Below, piece by piece: positions 45,056-56,960 of a DNA stretch of 64,000 bases (the first letter of the stretch is position 1; each line of letters opens with the position of its first letter). This DNA comes from Triticum aestivum (taxonomy: Eukaryota > Streptophyta > Magnoliopsida > Poales > Poaceae). The translations under genes and the position numbers were made by a program. Below the pieces are notes generated by a model. That model had not been told where the DNA came from. It was given only the letters and a program-made list of their open reading frames with translations, and made no database searches. Where the stretch lies: contig NC_057810.1 of assembly GCF_018294505.1 (NCBI RefSeq), positions 706,757,095 through 706,821,094 of the forward strand. The letters are read 5' to 3'.

Positions 45056-47908
45056 TGTCACGACCGGTTTTCCGGGTATTAATTTCCAGAAAATGGCCGT
45101 TGTGCTCACCATCCCCAGGATTACTGTTAGCTGATAAGGCACCAACTTGATACAGAAATTCCAAGAAAAATAAAAAAAAATGTAGTACAAGACCATTCTG
45201 GCCTGGGAGTACAACAAATGGTTTCTAGTGGTTGATGGCGGAAGCGTTTTGTGGATCATCAGTGTCCATGGAACTCCATTTCCCACAGGAACAGCTGACC
45301 AGGTTAACTCCTATCTTCGCGAGGCTGCTATCACCATTGCATAGGTTCCGGGGCTGTCTTCGCAACGCTCCTCTCCATGCAAGAAATCTGGCCAAGACAA
45401 TAGCCAGGGACAAGCCAGTGAGTACTTTAAATGTACTCGCAAACATTATGAACACGGGTATAATATAAATGATAATCATGCGCTGAAATATTCTATGACC
45501 ACATTGTCAGTCATAAAATAAAATCTTTGATGCATGCAAGCAGGTTATTTATATGCAACATGAATATGCAATAAAGGGGTAAAAATAACATGCACCGATC
45601 GGGTGTCTGAAGCGACGCCTCGAAAGGGCCATAATATGAAGCATGCGTCAGTCGGGCGTCTGTGTGACGCCACATAAAGGGCTTATAAAGTAAATAAATA
45701 ACAAGCATGCCATGGTCGGGCGTCTGTACGACGCCACATAAAGGGCTTATAAAGTAAATAAATAACAAACATGCCACAGTCGGGCGTCTGCGTGACGCCA
45801 CATAAAGGGGTTATAAAGTAAATAAATAACAAGCATGCCATAGACGGGCGTCTGCGCGACGCCACATAAAGGGCTTATAAAGTAAATAAATAACAAGCAT
45901 GCCACAGTTGGGCGTCTGCGCGACGCCACATAAAGGGCTTATAAAGTAAATAAATAACAAGCATGCCACAGTCGGGCGTCTGTGCGACGCCACATAAAGG
46001 GCTTATAATGAAGGTAAATAACAGTGAATATCCAGGAGGTAAAATCGTCCCAGGGATACTCAATAAATCAAGTAATGACAATAGTTAGTCCATGATAAAA
46101 ATAATCACAATCATCATAATCAACACAAGTCACAAATCATGACCCATGTTCTGGTTTAGCAGTTTCTCCTCCGAAGACCGACACTAAGACCGACACTTGA
46201 CCCGACCCAGACTGTAGTCCTTAACCATGGACACGGCTATTCGGATAGGTTTAATACCTCTGCAGAGGGTGTACCCTTTACCCACGAGTAACGGATTTCT
46301 TTAGTCCATCGGGACTAATTCCGTCTACGGTCTTTTAATTTAGTCGAAAACACGCCTGACTTGCACACACCAGCTTAACTTTACTCGTGTCTGGAATCAC
46401 CCACGACACTTGTTAAGTAAAACTCTAAGTGGGGAGGCTACAACCTCGCGTAGCATGGGATCAAATTTCTATCGCGCGCTCTAAGGGGTGCCCCCTTCTC
46501 GGTCCCAACCGGAAACACCCATGCTCCCGGACCAGGTGGCATGCCTACCGGATGCAGCCGGTATCTTCCACCATGGCCTCTCTATACGGTGTGTGCCAAG
46601 ACAAGGGTTGACAACTTACTGAACCATACCCTACCTACGGCAGGGACAAGTGGCAGCACGAAACAATTATGGGGGTTACTGGAACAAAACTCGATCTACG
46701 GCTGACTCAGGGTGCCCGGGCTGGTTGGCGTGATGCGGTGAGAGGGAGAGTGCGTGGCGCGGCTCTGCAGTGTGGGCAAACCCAGGGGCGCGACGCGGCG
46801 GCTCGGGCGCGGCACGTGCAAAACGCGTGCTCTGCTCGCGCCCAGAGCACGCACGGGACGTGCTCGACAAAATGCCAGGGCGTGCTAGAGGTCTCGGGGG
46901 AGGTTGGGGTTTAACAGACCTAGGTTAGGAGTAACTGGGAGTCTATTGGACAAGGTGGTTAGGCAAGGGAAGCAAGTTCATAGTGCAAACTAAAACTCAT
47001 GCCAAATCTGTTCATGCTCTCAAGGTGTTTGACAAAATGCCACGGGCACCTAGGCATTTCTTGGAGTGGCCAATTCTTCCAGATTGGGGTCTCTTTAGAT
47101 GAATAAGAGGGTGGTGAGGTTAGTTTGTGAAAAGCACAAACTTGTTAGTGCAAGTTTTGTAGAACTTCAATTTCTGGACAGGAGGTAAATGGCATTATTT
47201 CGTGAACCAAAAATATTCCAACGAGCCCATCCTCCTGGACATAAGGGTTTTGTAGGGTGTGCTATAAGAAGGAGAAAGTATCAAGGGCAAAAGGGCAAGC
47301 AAAAATATGGTTGCTGTACAAACCATCAAGTTGGACCAGAATGAAAGTGACGTTGATTGACTCAAATTTTTCAAAGAACATCACTGGGTTTTTGCACAAA
47401 GTGGAATAATATGCTCCTACTGACATGCCAAAATTTTGGTAGAGGTTTTAAAGAAATATTTAAATAGGTTGTAGTGTAAAATTGCTCTCTGGACCAGATT
47501 TGAAAATTTGATGCAGAGCTCAAATATCCAAAGAATGAAATATCTTTTTGCATAAAAGTGATTTAAAAACATCACATGATATCCCCAAATTTTGGTGGGA
47601 TTTTTAAAAGAATTTATCAAAGGGTTGCAGTGCAAATGGGACCCTAAAACTTATGAAGAACCAATTTAGAGAAATAAAGCTCAGGGGGAAAATAATTATA
47701 TAGATAATCCCACTGATAAAAGAATTGTTTTATTTGATAGAGAAAATAAGTCCAACAATGATTTAAAAGTTTTCACTTGGGGTAAAAACTCCATAATAAT
47801 AAGGAAAAGAGTGGTTCTGAAATCAGAAGGAAATCTAGAAAATAAAAGTTTTAGTTTCCTGGCAAAATTTTAATTTATAAAACAAGGTTAAAATTTTGGG
47901 GTGTTACA
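45056..47908 (-). repeat. LTR-B (central, internally deleted)
   Basis: 2,853 bp with the same termini as the others. About 1,450 bp are missing between GGCTGACTCAGG (near 46696-46711) and GTGCCCGGGCTG, relative to LTR-C 50967-52420; the shared triplet AGG at the junction suggests microhomology-mediated loss. The deletion removes the TATA box. In its left part LTR-B matches LTR-C more often than LTR-A; toward the right it shares several variants with LTR-A (for example CACAAAGTGG, CACATGATATCC). Confidence 0.9.
45650..46020. repeat. 64-bp minisatellite in LTR-B
   Basis: Units start at 45669, 45733, 45797, 45861, 45925 and 45989; same unit as in LTR-A. Confidence 0.9.
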
Positions 47909-49314
47909 ACACTACCCCCCTTAAGAAAAATCTCGTCCTCGAGATTTATTAGGGGTTGTTTTGAAAATATCATTCCTGTTAGCTGAAACCAAAAAGGTTT
48001 ATTCATAGCACAAACTTGCGTCGTCGAGGTTGGTCTTTGGCAGCTACGCTTGGGATAAAAAAAATGCAATCGCACATCAACCTATTCATGCATGCTTATA
48101 ACAAAAATAGGGGTGCACAGGCAAACAGTATTTAATTACGGCGATACAGGATCACACAGTTACAAGGCGAGGACATACTAAGACTCGGTACTGCTCGGGT
48201 GACTCAGTCTACCTCGTTAATATCTAAGCGGGCTTGCCTTGTGGACGTCGGGGTTTCTCCACGGTTCTCACCGTCAGGATTAGCTGGAGGGGGTTGAGGA
48301 ACTGCAGGGTCGGGGTAGCGATGATGACCATCTCGGGGATTGTTGGCCACAATCCCGTTGGAGCACGTTCCCAAAAGGCGACGAAGCACTTCTGGGGTCA
48401 TCAAGGTATTTTCGTTGATGGCTGGGACAGACCTCAAGGTCTCGATCGGTTGTCCGAACAGCATGACTGGGTTGTCGGTGTCGGGCTCATCTTCTCTTCT
48501 TCCTGGGGCTCGGCGAATCAGCTCTCCACGAGCTACGACCAGATCAATGGTGATTTGATCGAACAGTTCCTCTAGTGCACCTACATAGTGCACTAAGTGC
48601 AACAAAGCAGGATCCGTCTCGTGATCTATGTTGGCAACTTGGGGTGGTCTACCATATCCGTTACGGCTGGGGTAGTAGTAGAACGAGCGACAGTTAACTC
48701 TGGGCGACAAATGCTGGAGTTGAACTATAGCCTCTCGAGCAGCTAGTTGGATGGCTTGTGGCTCAAAGGAAGTTGTCCTTCCGGTGAACCTGTAGGGGCG
48801 TTCTGGCAATAGACCCCTACCATAAATATGCACTGTGGCCCAGAATTGACGGCTCTCACCGCTTATGGATCCTTGGTAAACAACGTATTCTGGGGGCTCT
48901 TCTAACGCGAAGGCACGGCGGGTGAGGTTTGTGAGCACGGTCACAAAACCTCCAAGGTTGGTTGCTGTGGTCTCATTGTGCACGATGGGGCCAGGCATTC
49001 TGGCTCAGTTTGAGGAATAGGCTGGGTTGTGCTGTGTTGAGGCTAGCGTGCCCTTTTTATAGAAAAAGGGACGGAGTCTTCCTTCGCACGCTTGCGAATA
49101 AGACAGATTATGTGTCGGTCACTGGCGCATGATCAACAGGCTAGGGTGATAGGTTGGGCACCGAATGCCAAAAGGTGTCGGGTCACTGTGTGTCTATCTT
49201 GCACGAGAAGCTTGGCTGGGATTAGGTTAAGGTCTGGTGGGTTGGTTTGCCTAAGTTTTTCGACCTAGCTAAGATAGGGTTAGCCAATGGTCAGCCTGGC
49301 TCTGATACCAAGTT
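47909..49314 (-). other. Internal domain INT-2
   Basis: 1,406 bp, same layout as INT-1 with PBS at 49310-49298, TATA box 49062-49051 and ORF 48998-48204. Few substitutions separate it from INT-1. Confidence 0.88.
48204..48998 (-). CDS. Second copy of the 264-codon retrotransposon ORF
   Basis: Full-length and open. The first 94 residues are identical to the copy at 43945-44739; replacements include R95Q, two in the DADNPVV/DTDNPVM segment, three in APAIDQN/VPAINEN, R to C in GTRSNG and C to R in GENCGE. Function unknown; see the first copy for the dsRNA-binding-like segment and predicted layout. Confidence 0.6.
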   Translation of the reverse strand: MPGPIVHNETTATNLGGFVTVLTNLTRRAFALEEPPEYVVYQGSISGESRQFWATVHIYGRGLLPERPYRFTGRTTSFEPQAIQLAAREAIVQLQHLSPRVNCRSFYYYPSRNGYGRPPQVANIDHETDPALLHLVHYVGALEELFDQITIDLVVARGELIRRAPGRREDEPDTDNPVMLFGQPIETLRSVPAINENTLMTPEVLRRLLGTCSNGIVANNPRDGHHRYPDPAVPQPPPANPDGENRGETPTSTRQARLDINEVD

Positions 49315-52300
49315 TGTCACGACCGGTTTTCCGGGTATTAATTTCCAGAAAATGGCCGTTGTGCTCACCATCCCCAGGATTACTGTTAGCTGATAAGGCA
49401 CCAACTTGATACAGAAATTCCAAGAAAAATAAAAAAATGTAGTACAAGACCATTCTGGCCTGGGAGTACAACAAATGGTTTCTAGTGGTTGATGGCGGAA
49501 GCGTTTTGTGGATCATCAGTGTCCATGGAACTCCATTTCCCACAGGAACAGCTGACCAGGTTAACTCCTATCTTCGCGAGGCTGCTATCACCATTGCGTA
49601 GGTTCCGGGGCTGTCATCGCAACGCTCCTCTCCATGCAAGAAATCTGGCCAAGACAATAGCCAGGGACAAGCCAGTGAGTACTTTAAATGTACTCGCAAA
49701 CATTATGAACACGGGTATAATATAAATGATAATCATGCGCTGAAATATTCTATGACCACATTGTCAGTCATAAAATAAAATCTTTGGTGCATGCAACCAG
49801 GTTATTTATATGCAACATGAATATGCAATAAAGGGGTAAAAATAACAAGCACCGATCGGGTGTCTGAAGCGACGCCTCGAAAGGGCCATAATATGAAGCA
49901 TGCGTCAGTTGGGCGTCTGTGTGACGCCACATAAAGGGCTTATAAAGTAAATAAATAACAAGCATGCCATGGTCGGGCGTCTGTACGACGCCACATAAAG
50001 GGCTTATAAAGTAAATAAATAACAAACATGCCACAGTCGGGCGTCTGCGTGACGCCACATAAAGGGCTTATAAAGTAAATAAATAACAAGCATGCCACAG
50101 ACGGGCGTCTGCGCGATGCCACATAAAGGGCTTATAAAGTAAATAAATAACAAGCATGCCACAGTCGGGCGTCTGCGCGACGCCACATAAAGGGCTTATA
50201 AAGTAAATAAATAACAAGCATGCCACAGTCGGGCGTCTGTGCGACGCCACATAAAGGGCTTATAATGAAGGTAAATAACAGTGAATATCCAGGAGGTAAA
50301 ATCGTCCCAGGGATACTCAATAAATCAAGTAATGACAATAGTTAGTCCATGATAAAAATAATCACAATCATCATAATCAACACAAGTCACAAATCATGAC
50401 CCATGTTCTGGTTTAGCAGTTTCTCCTCCGAAGACCGACACTAAGACCGACACTTGACCCGACCCAGACTGTATTCCTTAACCATGGACACGGCTATTCA
50501 AATAGGTTTAATACCTCTGCAGAGGGTGTACCCTTTACCCACGAGTAACGGATTTCTTTAGTCCATCGGGACTAATTCCGTCTACGGTCTTTTAATTTAG
50601 TCGAAAACACGCCTGACTTGCACACACTAGCTTAACTTTACTCGTGTCTGGAATCACCCACGACACTTGTTAAGTAAAACTCTAAGTGGGGAGGCTACAA
50701 CCTCGCGTAGCATGGGATCAAATTTCTATCGCGCGCTCTAAGGGGTGCCCCCCTCTCGGTCCCAACCGGAAACACCCATGCTCCCGGACCAGGTGGCATG
50801 CCTACCGGATGCAGCCGGTATCTTCCACCATGGCCTCTCTGTACGGTGTGTGCCAAGACAAGGGTTGACAACTTACTGAACCATACCCTACCTACGGCAG
50901 GGACAAGTGGCAGCACGAACCAAGTATGGGGGTTACTGGAACAAAACTCGATCTACGGCTGACTCAGGAGGCTTAAGTATTCCCTGCATGATATGTATAA
51001 CAAATATATTTCAACCAACAGAATCACCACTCACTATACCTTACCATGCCATACCGGACATAGCCGTCCCGACGGAGACCGGAGACAAGCTCACGCCTAC
51101 CCAAGGCAGAGGCTTTCCCGGATTTCTTTCCGGCATGCATGCAAGGCATTCGAGGATGATTATCATCACAAGAATATATGTTTCCAACAGCAAGGAAATC
51201 TCCAATATGCATACATGCAAATTATCGTATCACCACATAAAATAACGAGTTCTCCGAAATGAGGTGGTGTTATAATCGTGTCAACCAACACACCAAAAAT
51301 ATTATGCCAGGGTTCAGGATGCTTGCCTTCAAGTTGTGGGGAGGCATGGTGCACTCCAAAACTTTTGAAAGCTTTATCTTCTCTCCAAAATCCTATTAAA
51401 AATATTTTTGAATCAATATATAGTTTCGAAAACAGTACCAAAAAGTTGTCTGAATTTTTTTAAATAAATCTGAAAATAAACTATACTAAATTTGAGGGAG
51501 GTAGGAAAAAGAATCAATTCATTTGGAGTTATATTTAAAAAGTTATAGCCAGTCAAAGTTTAGTCAATATTCTGTTTTTTAATAAAATAGAAAAAAGAAA
51601 AAAAATGATTCGAAAATGAACACGTCGAAGACGTACTCCGGAAATACGCTTCCACTTAACCCACGTGGACAGGTGCGGGGTCACTGACAGTGGGTCCGGG
51701 AGGCCCACTGGTCAGGTTTGACCAGTCGTCCTGCCCTCCTCTTCCTCTGCCCGAGCGGAGGCGGGACTCCGGTGATCATCCCCGGCGATTGGCTGCTCCT
51801 CGCGGGGCCCCGAGGGCGGGGATGGATCCGCCACTCCAGGGCGGTCCTCCCGGTGGTCGCCAGGCAGGTGGGGACGGAGGGAGTCACCGGCGGTGAGCTC
51901 CTCAGCGGAGGTGGCCTCGGGAGCTTTTGGGGATTCTGGCTATGGTGGTTCCCGAGCGGGTCTGAGGTGTTGGGCGGCTCCGTAGGGTCATGGGGAGGAG
52001 GATGGAAGCACGGGAGGGGTCTGGGGGCTTTGGCCTTGGCCGTATTTTGCCGGAGCGAGGTGGCGGCCGATTCTGCCGGAGTTGGGGAAGAGAGTGGCCC
52101 CTGGCCAACTGGGGAGGGGGGAGGCTTCCTACGGCTCGAGAGAGGCTGCTGATGAGCCTAGGCAGGATCGAGAGGGCTTTATATAGCCCGGCGAGGTCGG
52201 TTCCCGTGACTGCGGATAAGCTTGCCGGTGAACCGCCGCTCTGTTTGCGGCAGGGTGACGTGGTGGAGGCTAGCGGGGTCGGAAGGGCGAGCGGATGAGG

Positions 52301-53617
52301 ACGGCCTGCTCACGAGGGCAGCTGGCGAACGGAGGAGGCTCGGGCGGCGCCATCCGTGGCAGAGGCGCACTACGGACGCCGGCGTGCCGCCAAGAGTGCC
52401 CTGACGGCGGTGCTGTAGGGTGCCCGGGCTGCTTGGCGTGATGCGGTGAGAGGGAGAGTGCATGGCGCGGCTCTGCAGTGTGGGCAAACCCAGGGGCGCG
52501 ACGCGGCGGCTCGGGCGCGGCACGTGCAAAACGCGTGCTCTGCTCGCGCCCAGAGCATGCACGGGACGTGCTCGACAAAATGCCAGGGCGTGCTAGAGGT
52601 CTCGGGGGAGGTTGGGGTTTAATAGACCTAGGTTAGGAGTAACTGGGAGTCTATTGGACAAGGTGGTTAGGCAAGGGAAGCAAGTTCATAGTGCAAACTA
52701 AAACTCATGCCAAATCTGTTCATGCTCTCAAGGTGTTTGACAAAATGCCACGGGCACCTAGGCATTTCTTGGAGTGGACAATTCTTCCAGATTGGGGTCT
52801 CTTTAGATGAATAAGAGGGTGGTGAGGTTAGTTTGTGAAAAGCACAAACTTGTTAGTGCAAGTTTTGCAGAACTTCAATTTTTGGACAGGAGGTAAATGG
52901 CATTATTTCGTGAACCAAAAATATTCCAACGAGCCCATCCTCCTGGACATAAGGGTTTTGTAGGGTGTGCTATAAGCAGGAGAAAGGATCAAGGGCAAAG
53001 GGGCAAGCAAAAATATGGTTGCTGTACAAACCATCAAGTTGGACCAGAATGAAAGTGAGGTTGATTCACTCAAATTTTTCAAAGAACATCACTGGGTTTT
53101 TGCATAAAGTGGAATAATATGCTCGTACTGACATCCCAAAATTTTGGTAGAGGTTTTAAAGAAATATTTAAATAGGTTGTAGTGTAAAATTGCTCTCTGG
53201 ACCAGATTTGAAAATTTGATGCAGAGCTCAAAATATCCAAAGAATGAAATATCTTTTTGCATAAAAGTGATTTAAAAACATCACGTGACATCCCCAAATT
53301 TTGGTGGGATTTTTAAAAGAATTTATCAAAGGGTTGCAGTGCAAATGGAACCCTAAAACTTATGAAGAACCAATTTAGAGAAATAAAGCTCAGGGGGAAA
53401 ATAATTATATAGATAATCCCACTGATAAAAGAATTGTTTTATTTGAGAGGGAAAATAAGTCCAACAATGATTGAAAAGTTTTCACTTGGGGTAAAAACTC
53501 CATAATAATAAGGAAAAGAGTGGTTCTGAAATCAGAAGGAAATCCAGAAAATAAAAGTTTTAGTTTCCTGGCAAAATTTTAATTTATAAAACAAGGTTAA
53601 AATTTTGGGGTGTTACA
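49315..53617 (-). repeat. LTR-C (5' terminal in element orientation)
   Basis: 4,303 bp, same length as LTR-A. TATA-like box at 52176-52188. A polymorphic 64-bp array is at 49912-50280. GC-rich promoter-proximal part 51700-52600. Confidence 0.92.
49912..50280. repeat. 64-bp minisatellite in LTR-C
   Basis: Units start at 49926, 49990, 50054, 50118, 50182 and 50246. Confidence 0.9.
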
Positions 53618-53622
53618 CGAGC

Positions 53623-54540
53623 CCTTGATTCATGTAGTTTGCCGCGTCCGTTGTGCTCGCATTGTTGCTGCGTTTCTTGGGCCCATTATGTCCTTAGTCA
53701 TTGTTTATTGGCATGTGTTCCTTGTGTCAGTGTTTGGGCCTGGTTTTTTTCTTTGTCCCCCGATCATTTCACGTCCATCTGAGTTGTTCGACCACCTCAA
53801 AAAAATGCGAGTTGTTCATTTGCCTTTAAAAACTGTGAGTTGTTTGTGATTTTCGAAAAGAAAACTGTTATAATTTTTTGAATTTTGTTTTTTGTACAAA
53901 TCAGATTGACTATTTGCTAATTCTCTCCAGATGATTAATTGTTGTACGGTTCATGTATTTTGTTTTGTCTGGCGTGGCTTTTGCCCTCCATTTGTCCAGT
54001 CGAAACCTTTATACTAAATTGCAAAATCGCATCTAGATGATTTTTGATGATGTCTCATCTAAGTTTTTTACCGGTTGATTTAGTTTTTCTAATTTTTATG
54101 CAAGTGCTATCCCCGCCTTGTTGGTCGATATTTTGTTTGTCGCGCATCCTTTTGTTGGTCACTTTGGCTCACACTTTTCTGCCCATTATTGTGCCGCGCT
54201 GACAAGCCATTTCTCTACGTTATTTCTAGGCCACGGTGTAGAATTAGAAGAGACAAGAAAAGCGAAGGTCTATCGCGGTTGTTACCTTCTTTGTTCATTT
54301 TCACATTGTCTCCCATTTCTTCTAAGCTTTATCAAGATAAAATTAGCAATGTTCCATCGGATCTTGATGTTGTAATTTAGTGTAAATTTTTTATCTTGCA
54401 TGTCGGCCAATGTATTCCTCTATCGCTTTGTTCCCTTCTATTCATTTGTCGTCCCGCCCGTGTTGTACATATGTTTTTAGTGGGCATTTTTTGCACGCGT
54501 TCTTGAGTGCTCATGTCATTTGGCAATGTCATAGAAGTCA
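53623..54540. other. Mutator-like element interior, no gene
   Basis: Parts (CTTGATTCATGTAGTTTG, TTTTTGATGATGTCTCATC) resemble 38740-39340 on the other side of the retrotransposon, so a subterminal segment is repeated. Short open frames only. Confidence 0.5.
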
Positions 54541-54544
54541 AAGA

Positions 54545-56960
54545 GGTAGGTTATGCGCTTGTCCCAGTTGCAAGTCTACCTTCAGACTCACCTGGTTGCA
54601 AGTCCATCTTTTGCTCGTAACTCGGCTCATAGTTTGCAATTGTTATAGTTTTGTAGTTTTGTGTAGTTGTCCCAGTTGCAAGCTCGCCATTGACTTGTAA
54701 CTAGGCATGTGGTTTGTTTTTTATCCCAGTTGTAAGTCTACCCTTGGCTCGCAATTAAGGTCACAGTTTGTAGTTGTCACACTTACAAACTCAACATTGA
54801 CTCGCAACTCATATCATAGTTTTGTACAGTTGTCCCAGTTACAAGTCCATCCTTGATTCGCAACTAGCAAGGCCCATAGTTTGTTTTATCCTCGTTGGAA
54901 GCCCACCCTTGACTCGCAACTTGGCCTGTATTTTGTCTTTTCATCTTAGTTGCAAGTTCATCCTTGACTCGCAACTAGGATTGTAGTTTTTTTGATCCCA
55001 GTTGCATGTCGACCCTTGACTCGCAACTGGGTTTGTAGTTTCGTAGCTATCTCAGTTGCAAGTCCACCTTCGACTCGCAACTGGCCTCATAGTTCTCCCT
55101 CTTGCAAGCCCACCCTCGACTCGCAACTAGACATGTCTTTTGTTTTATACTCCGGTTGCAATTCCACATTTGACTCGCAACTGGGTCCATAGTTTGTTTC
55201 ATCCCAGTTGCATGTCGACCATTTACTCGCAACCGGGCGTGTTGTTTCATAGTTGTCCTAATTGCAGGTCCATCCTCGACTCACAACCAGGTTCATTCTT
55301 TTGTTATTCTCAAAGTTGTAAGTTCACCCTCGACCCTAACTAGGCCCATAGTTTGTTGTTGTTCTAGTTGCAAGTCCACCCTCGACTCGCAACTGGGCCT
55401 CTATTTTGTTTTTCATCTTAGTTGCGAGTCCACTCTCGACTTGCAACTGAGCTCGTAGTTTGTTGTTGTCCTAGTTACAAGTCCACCCCCGACTCACGGG
55501 TGGGGGTAGTTTTGTAGTTGCCCTAGTTGCAAGTCCACCATCAACTCGCAACTCGGGGGGTGTTGTTTTTGTTCTTGTTTCATAGTAGTTGCAATTAGAC
55601 CCTCGACATGCAACTAGGGGTTTCTGTCGGCCCAGTTGCAAGTCTACCCTCGACTCGCAACTTGGGAGGGTGTTGTTTTGTTTTCACCTGAGATGTAGTT
55701 TGTAATCGCCCCAGTTGCAAGTCAACCATGTACTCGCAACTCGGGAGGGTGTTGTTTATTTTCACCCCAGTTGCAAGTCCACCCCCGACTTGGAACTCGA
55801 GGATGTAGTTTGTAATTGCGCCAGTTATAAGTCAACAGTGTACTCGCAACTCGGGAGGTGGTAGTTTTGTAGTTGCCCTAGTTGCAAGTCCACCCTCGAC
55901 TCGCAAGTCGAGGGGGTGTTGTTTTTTGTTCTTGTTTCATAGTAGTTGCAATTAGACCCTTGACCTGCAACTAGGGATTTCTGTCGGCCCTGCTGCAAGT
56001 CCACCCTCATCTACAACTCGGGAGGGTGTTGTTTTGTAGTTGCCTAATTGCAGGTCCACCCTCGACTCGCAAGTCGGGGGGTTGTTTTTTGTTCTTGTTT
56101 CATAGTAGTTGCAATTAGACCCGCGACCTGAAACTAGCGGTTTCTGTCGGCCCAATTGCAAGTCCACCCTCGACTTGAAACTCGGGAGGGTGTTGTTTTG
56201 TGTTTTCACCCTAGTTGCAAGTCCACCCCCAACTTGCAATTGGACATGTATTTTGTTTTTCATCCCACTTGCAAATCCATGCTCGACACTCAATTGGGCA
56301 TGTAGTATATTATTGTCCCATTTGCAAGTCCATCCTCGAATCACAAATGATATGTTAGTTTTGTGTAGTTGTCCGAGTTGCAAGTCCGCCTTCAACTCGC
56401 AACTAGGCCCAGTGGCAAGCCAACCCTCGACTCGCAACCGGGGCTCATAGTTTGTTTTTGTCCCAGTTGCAAGTCCACCCTTGACTCGTAACTGAGTCTG
56501 TAGTTGTTGTTGTCCTAGTTGCAAGTCCATTCTCGAGCCGCAACTGAGGCCTGTAGTTTTTGTTGTTGTCATAGCTGCAAATGCACCCTTGACTCGCAAC
56601 CGGGTCCGCAGTTTGTTTTCTCCTAGTTTAATGTCCGCCCCAACTCGCAACTAGCCTATAGTTTTTTCTTTGTTGCAAGTCCCAGCAGCTCGGCCCGTAG
56701 TTCTATTTTATTGTCCCAGTTGCAATTCCACCCTCGACTCGCAACTCAGCATGCAGTTTGTTTTCCTCCTAGTTAGATGTTCACCCTCGACTCGCAACTA
56801 GGGTTTGTAGTTCTGTTTTTGTTGTCCCAGTCACGAGTCCACCCCCGACTCATAACTAGGGCCCATAGGTGTTGTTGTACTAGTTGCAAATCCACGGTCG
56901 ACTTGACTAGCAACTAGGGGAGAGCCCATAGTGTTTTTCCATTCAACATTTTATGTAAAC
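54545..56960. repeat. Array of about 45 imperfect palindromes on GTTGCAAGTC / GACTCGCAAC
   Basis: For 2.4 kb, units of roughly 45-60 bp each hold GTTGCAAGTC, a CCACCCTC spacer and GACTCGCAAC, followed by a T/G-rich linker (GTAGTTTGTTTT, TTGTCCCA). The arms are near-perfect inverted repeats (GTTGCRAGTC), so each unit can fold as a 10-bp stem with a 7-8-nt loop. Linkers vary in length and units are diverged, so the array is old. A 232-codon minus-strand frame (56650-55952) is a by-product of the repeat. Confidence 0.9.

Larger units (their letters stand above)
39347..53617 (-). mobile_element. Three-LTR non-autonomous retrotransposon: LTR-INT-LTR-INT-LTR
   Basis: A single TSD CGAGC (39342-39346 and 53618-53622) encloses 14,271 bp. 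The order is LTR-A (4,303 bp), INT-1 (1,406), LTR-B (2,853), INT-2 (1,406), LTR-C (4,303). On the minus strand each LTR begins TGTAACACCCC and ends CCGGTCGTGACA, as in many Gypsy-type plant LTRs. Each internal domain has a primer-binding site for initiator Met tRNA next to its upstream LTR and a purine tract (TTAAGGGGGGTAGT) at the other side, but encodes no gag or pol. The only ORF is one of 264 codons per domain. Confidence 0.93.

Noticed and set aside
55952..56650. 232-codon minus-strand ORF with LRVKGGLATG-type repeats
   Set aside because: It is a translation of the palindrome array and has no known domain.
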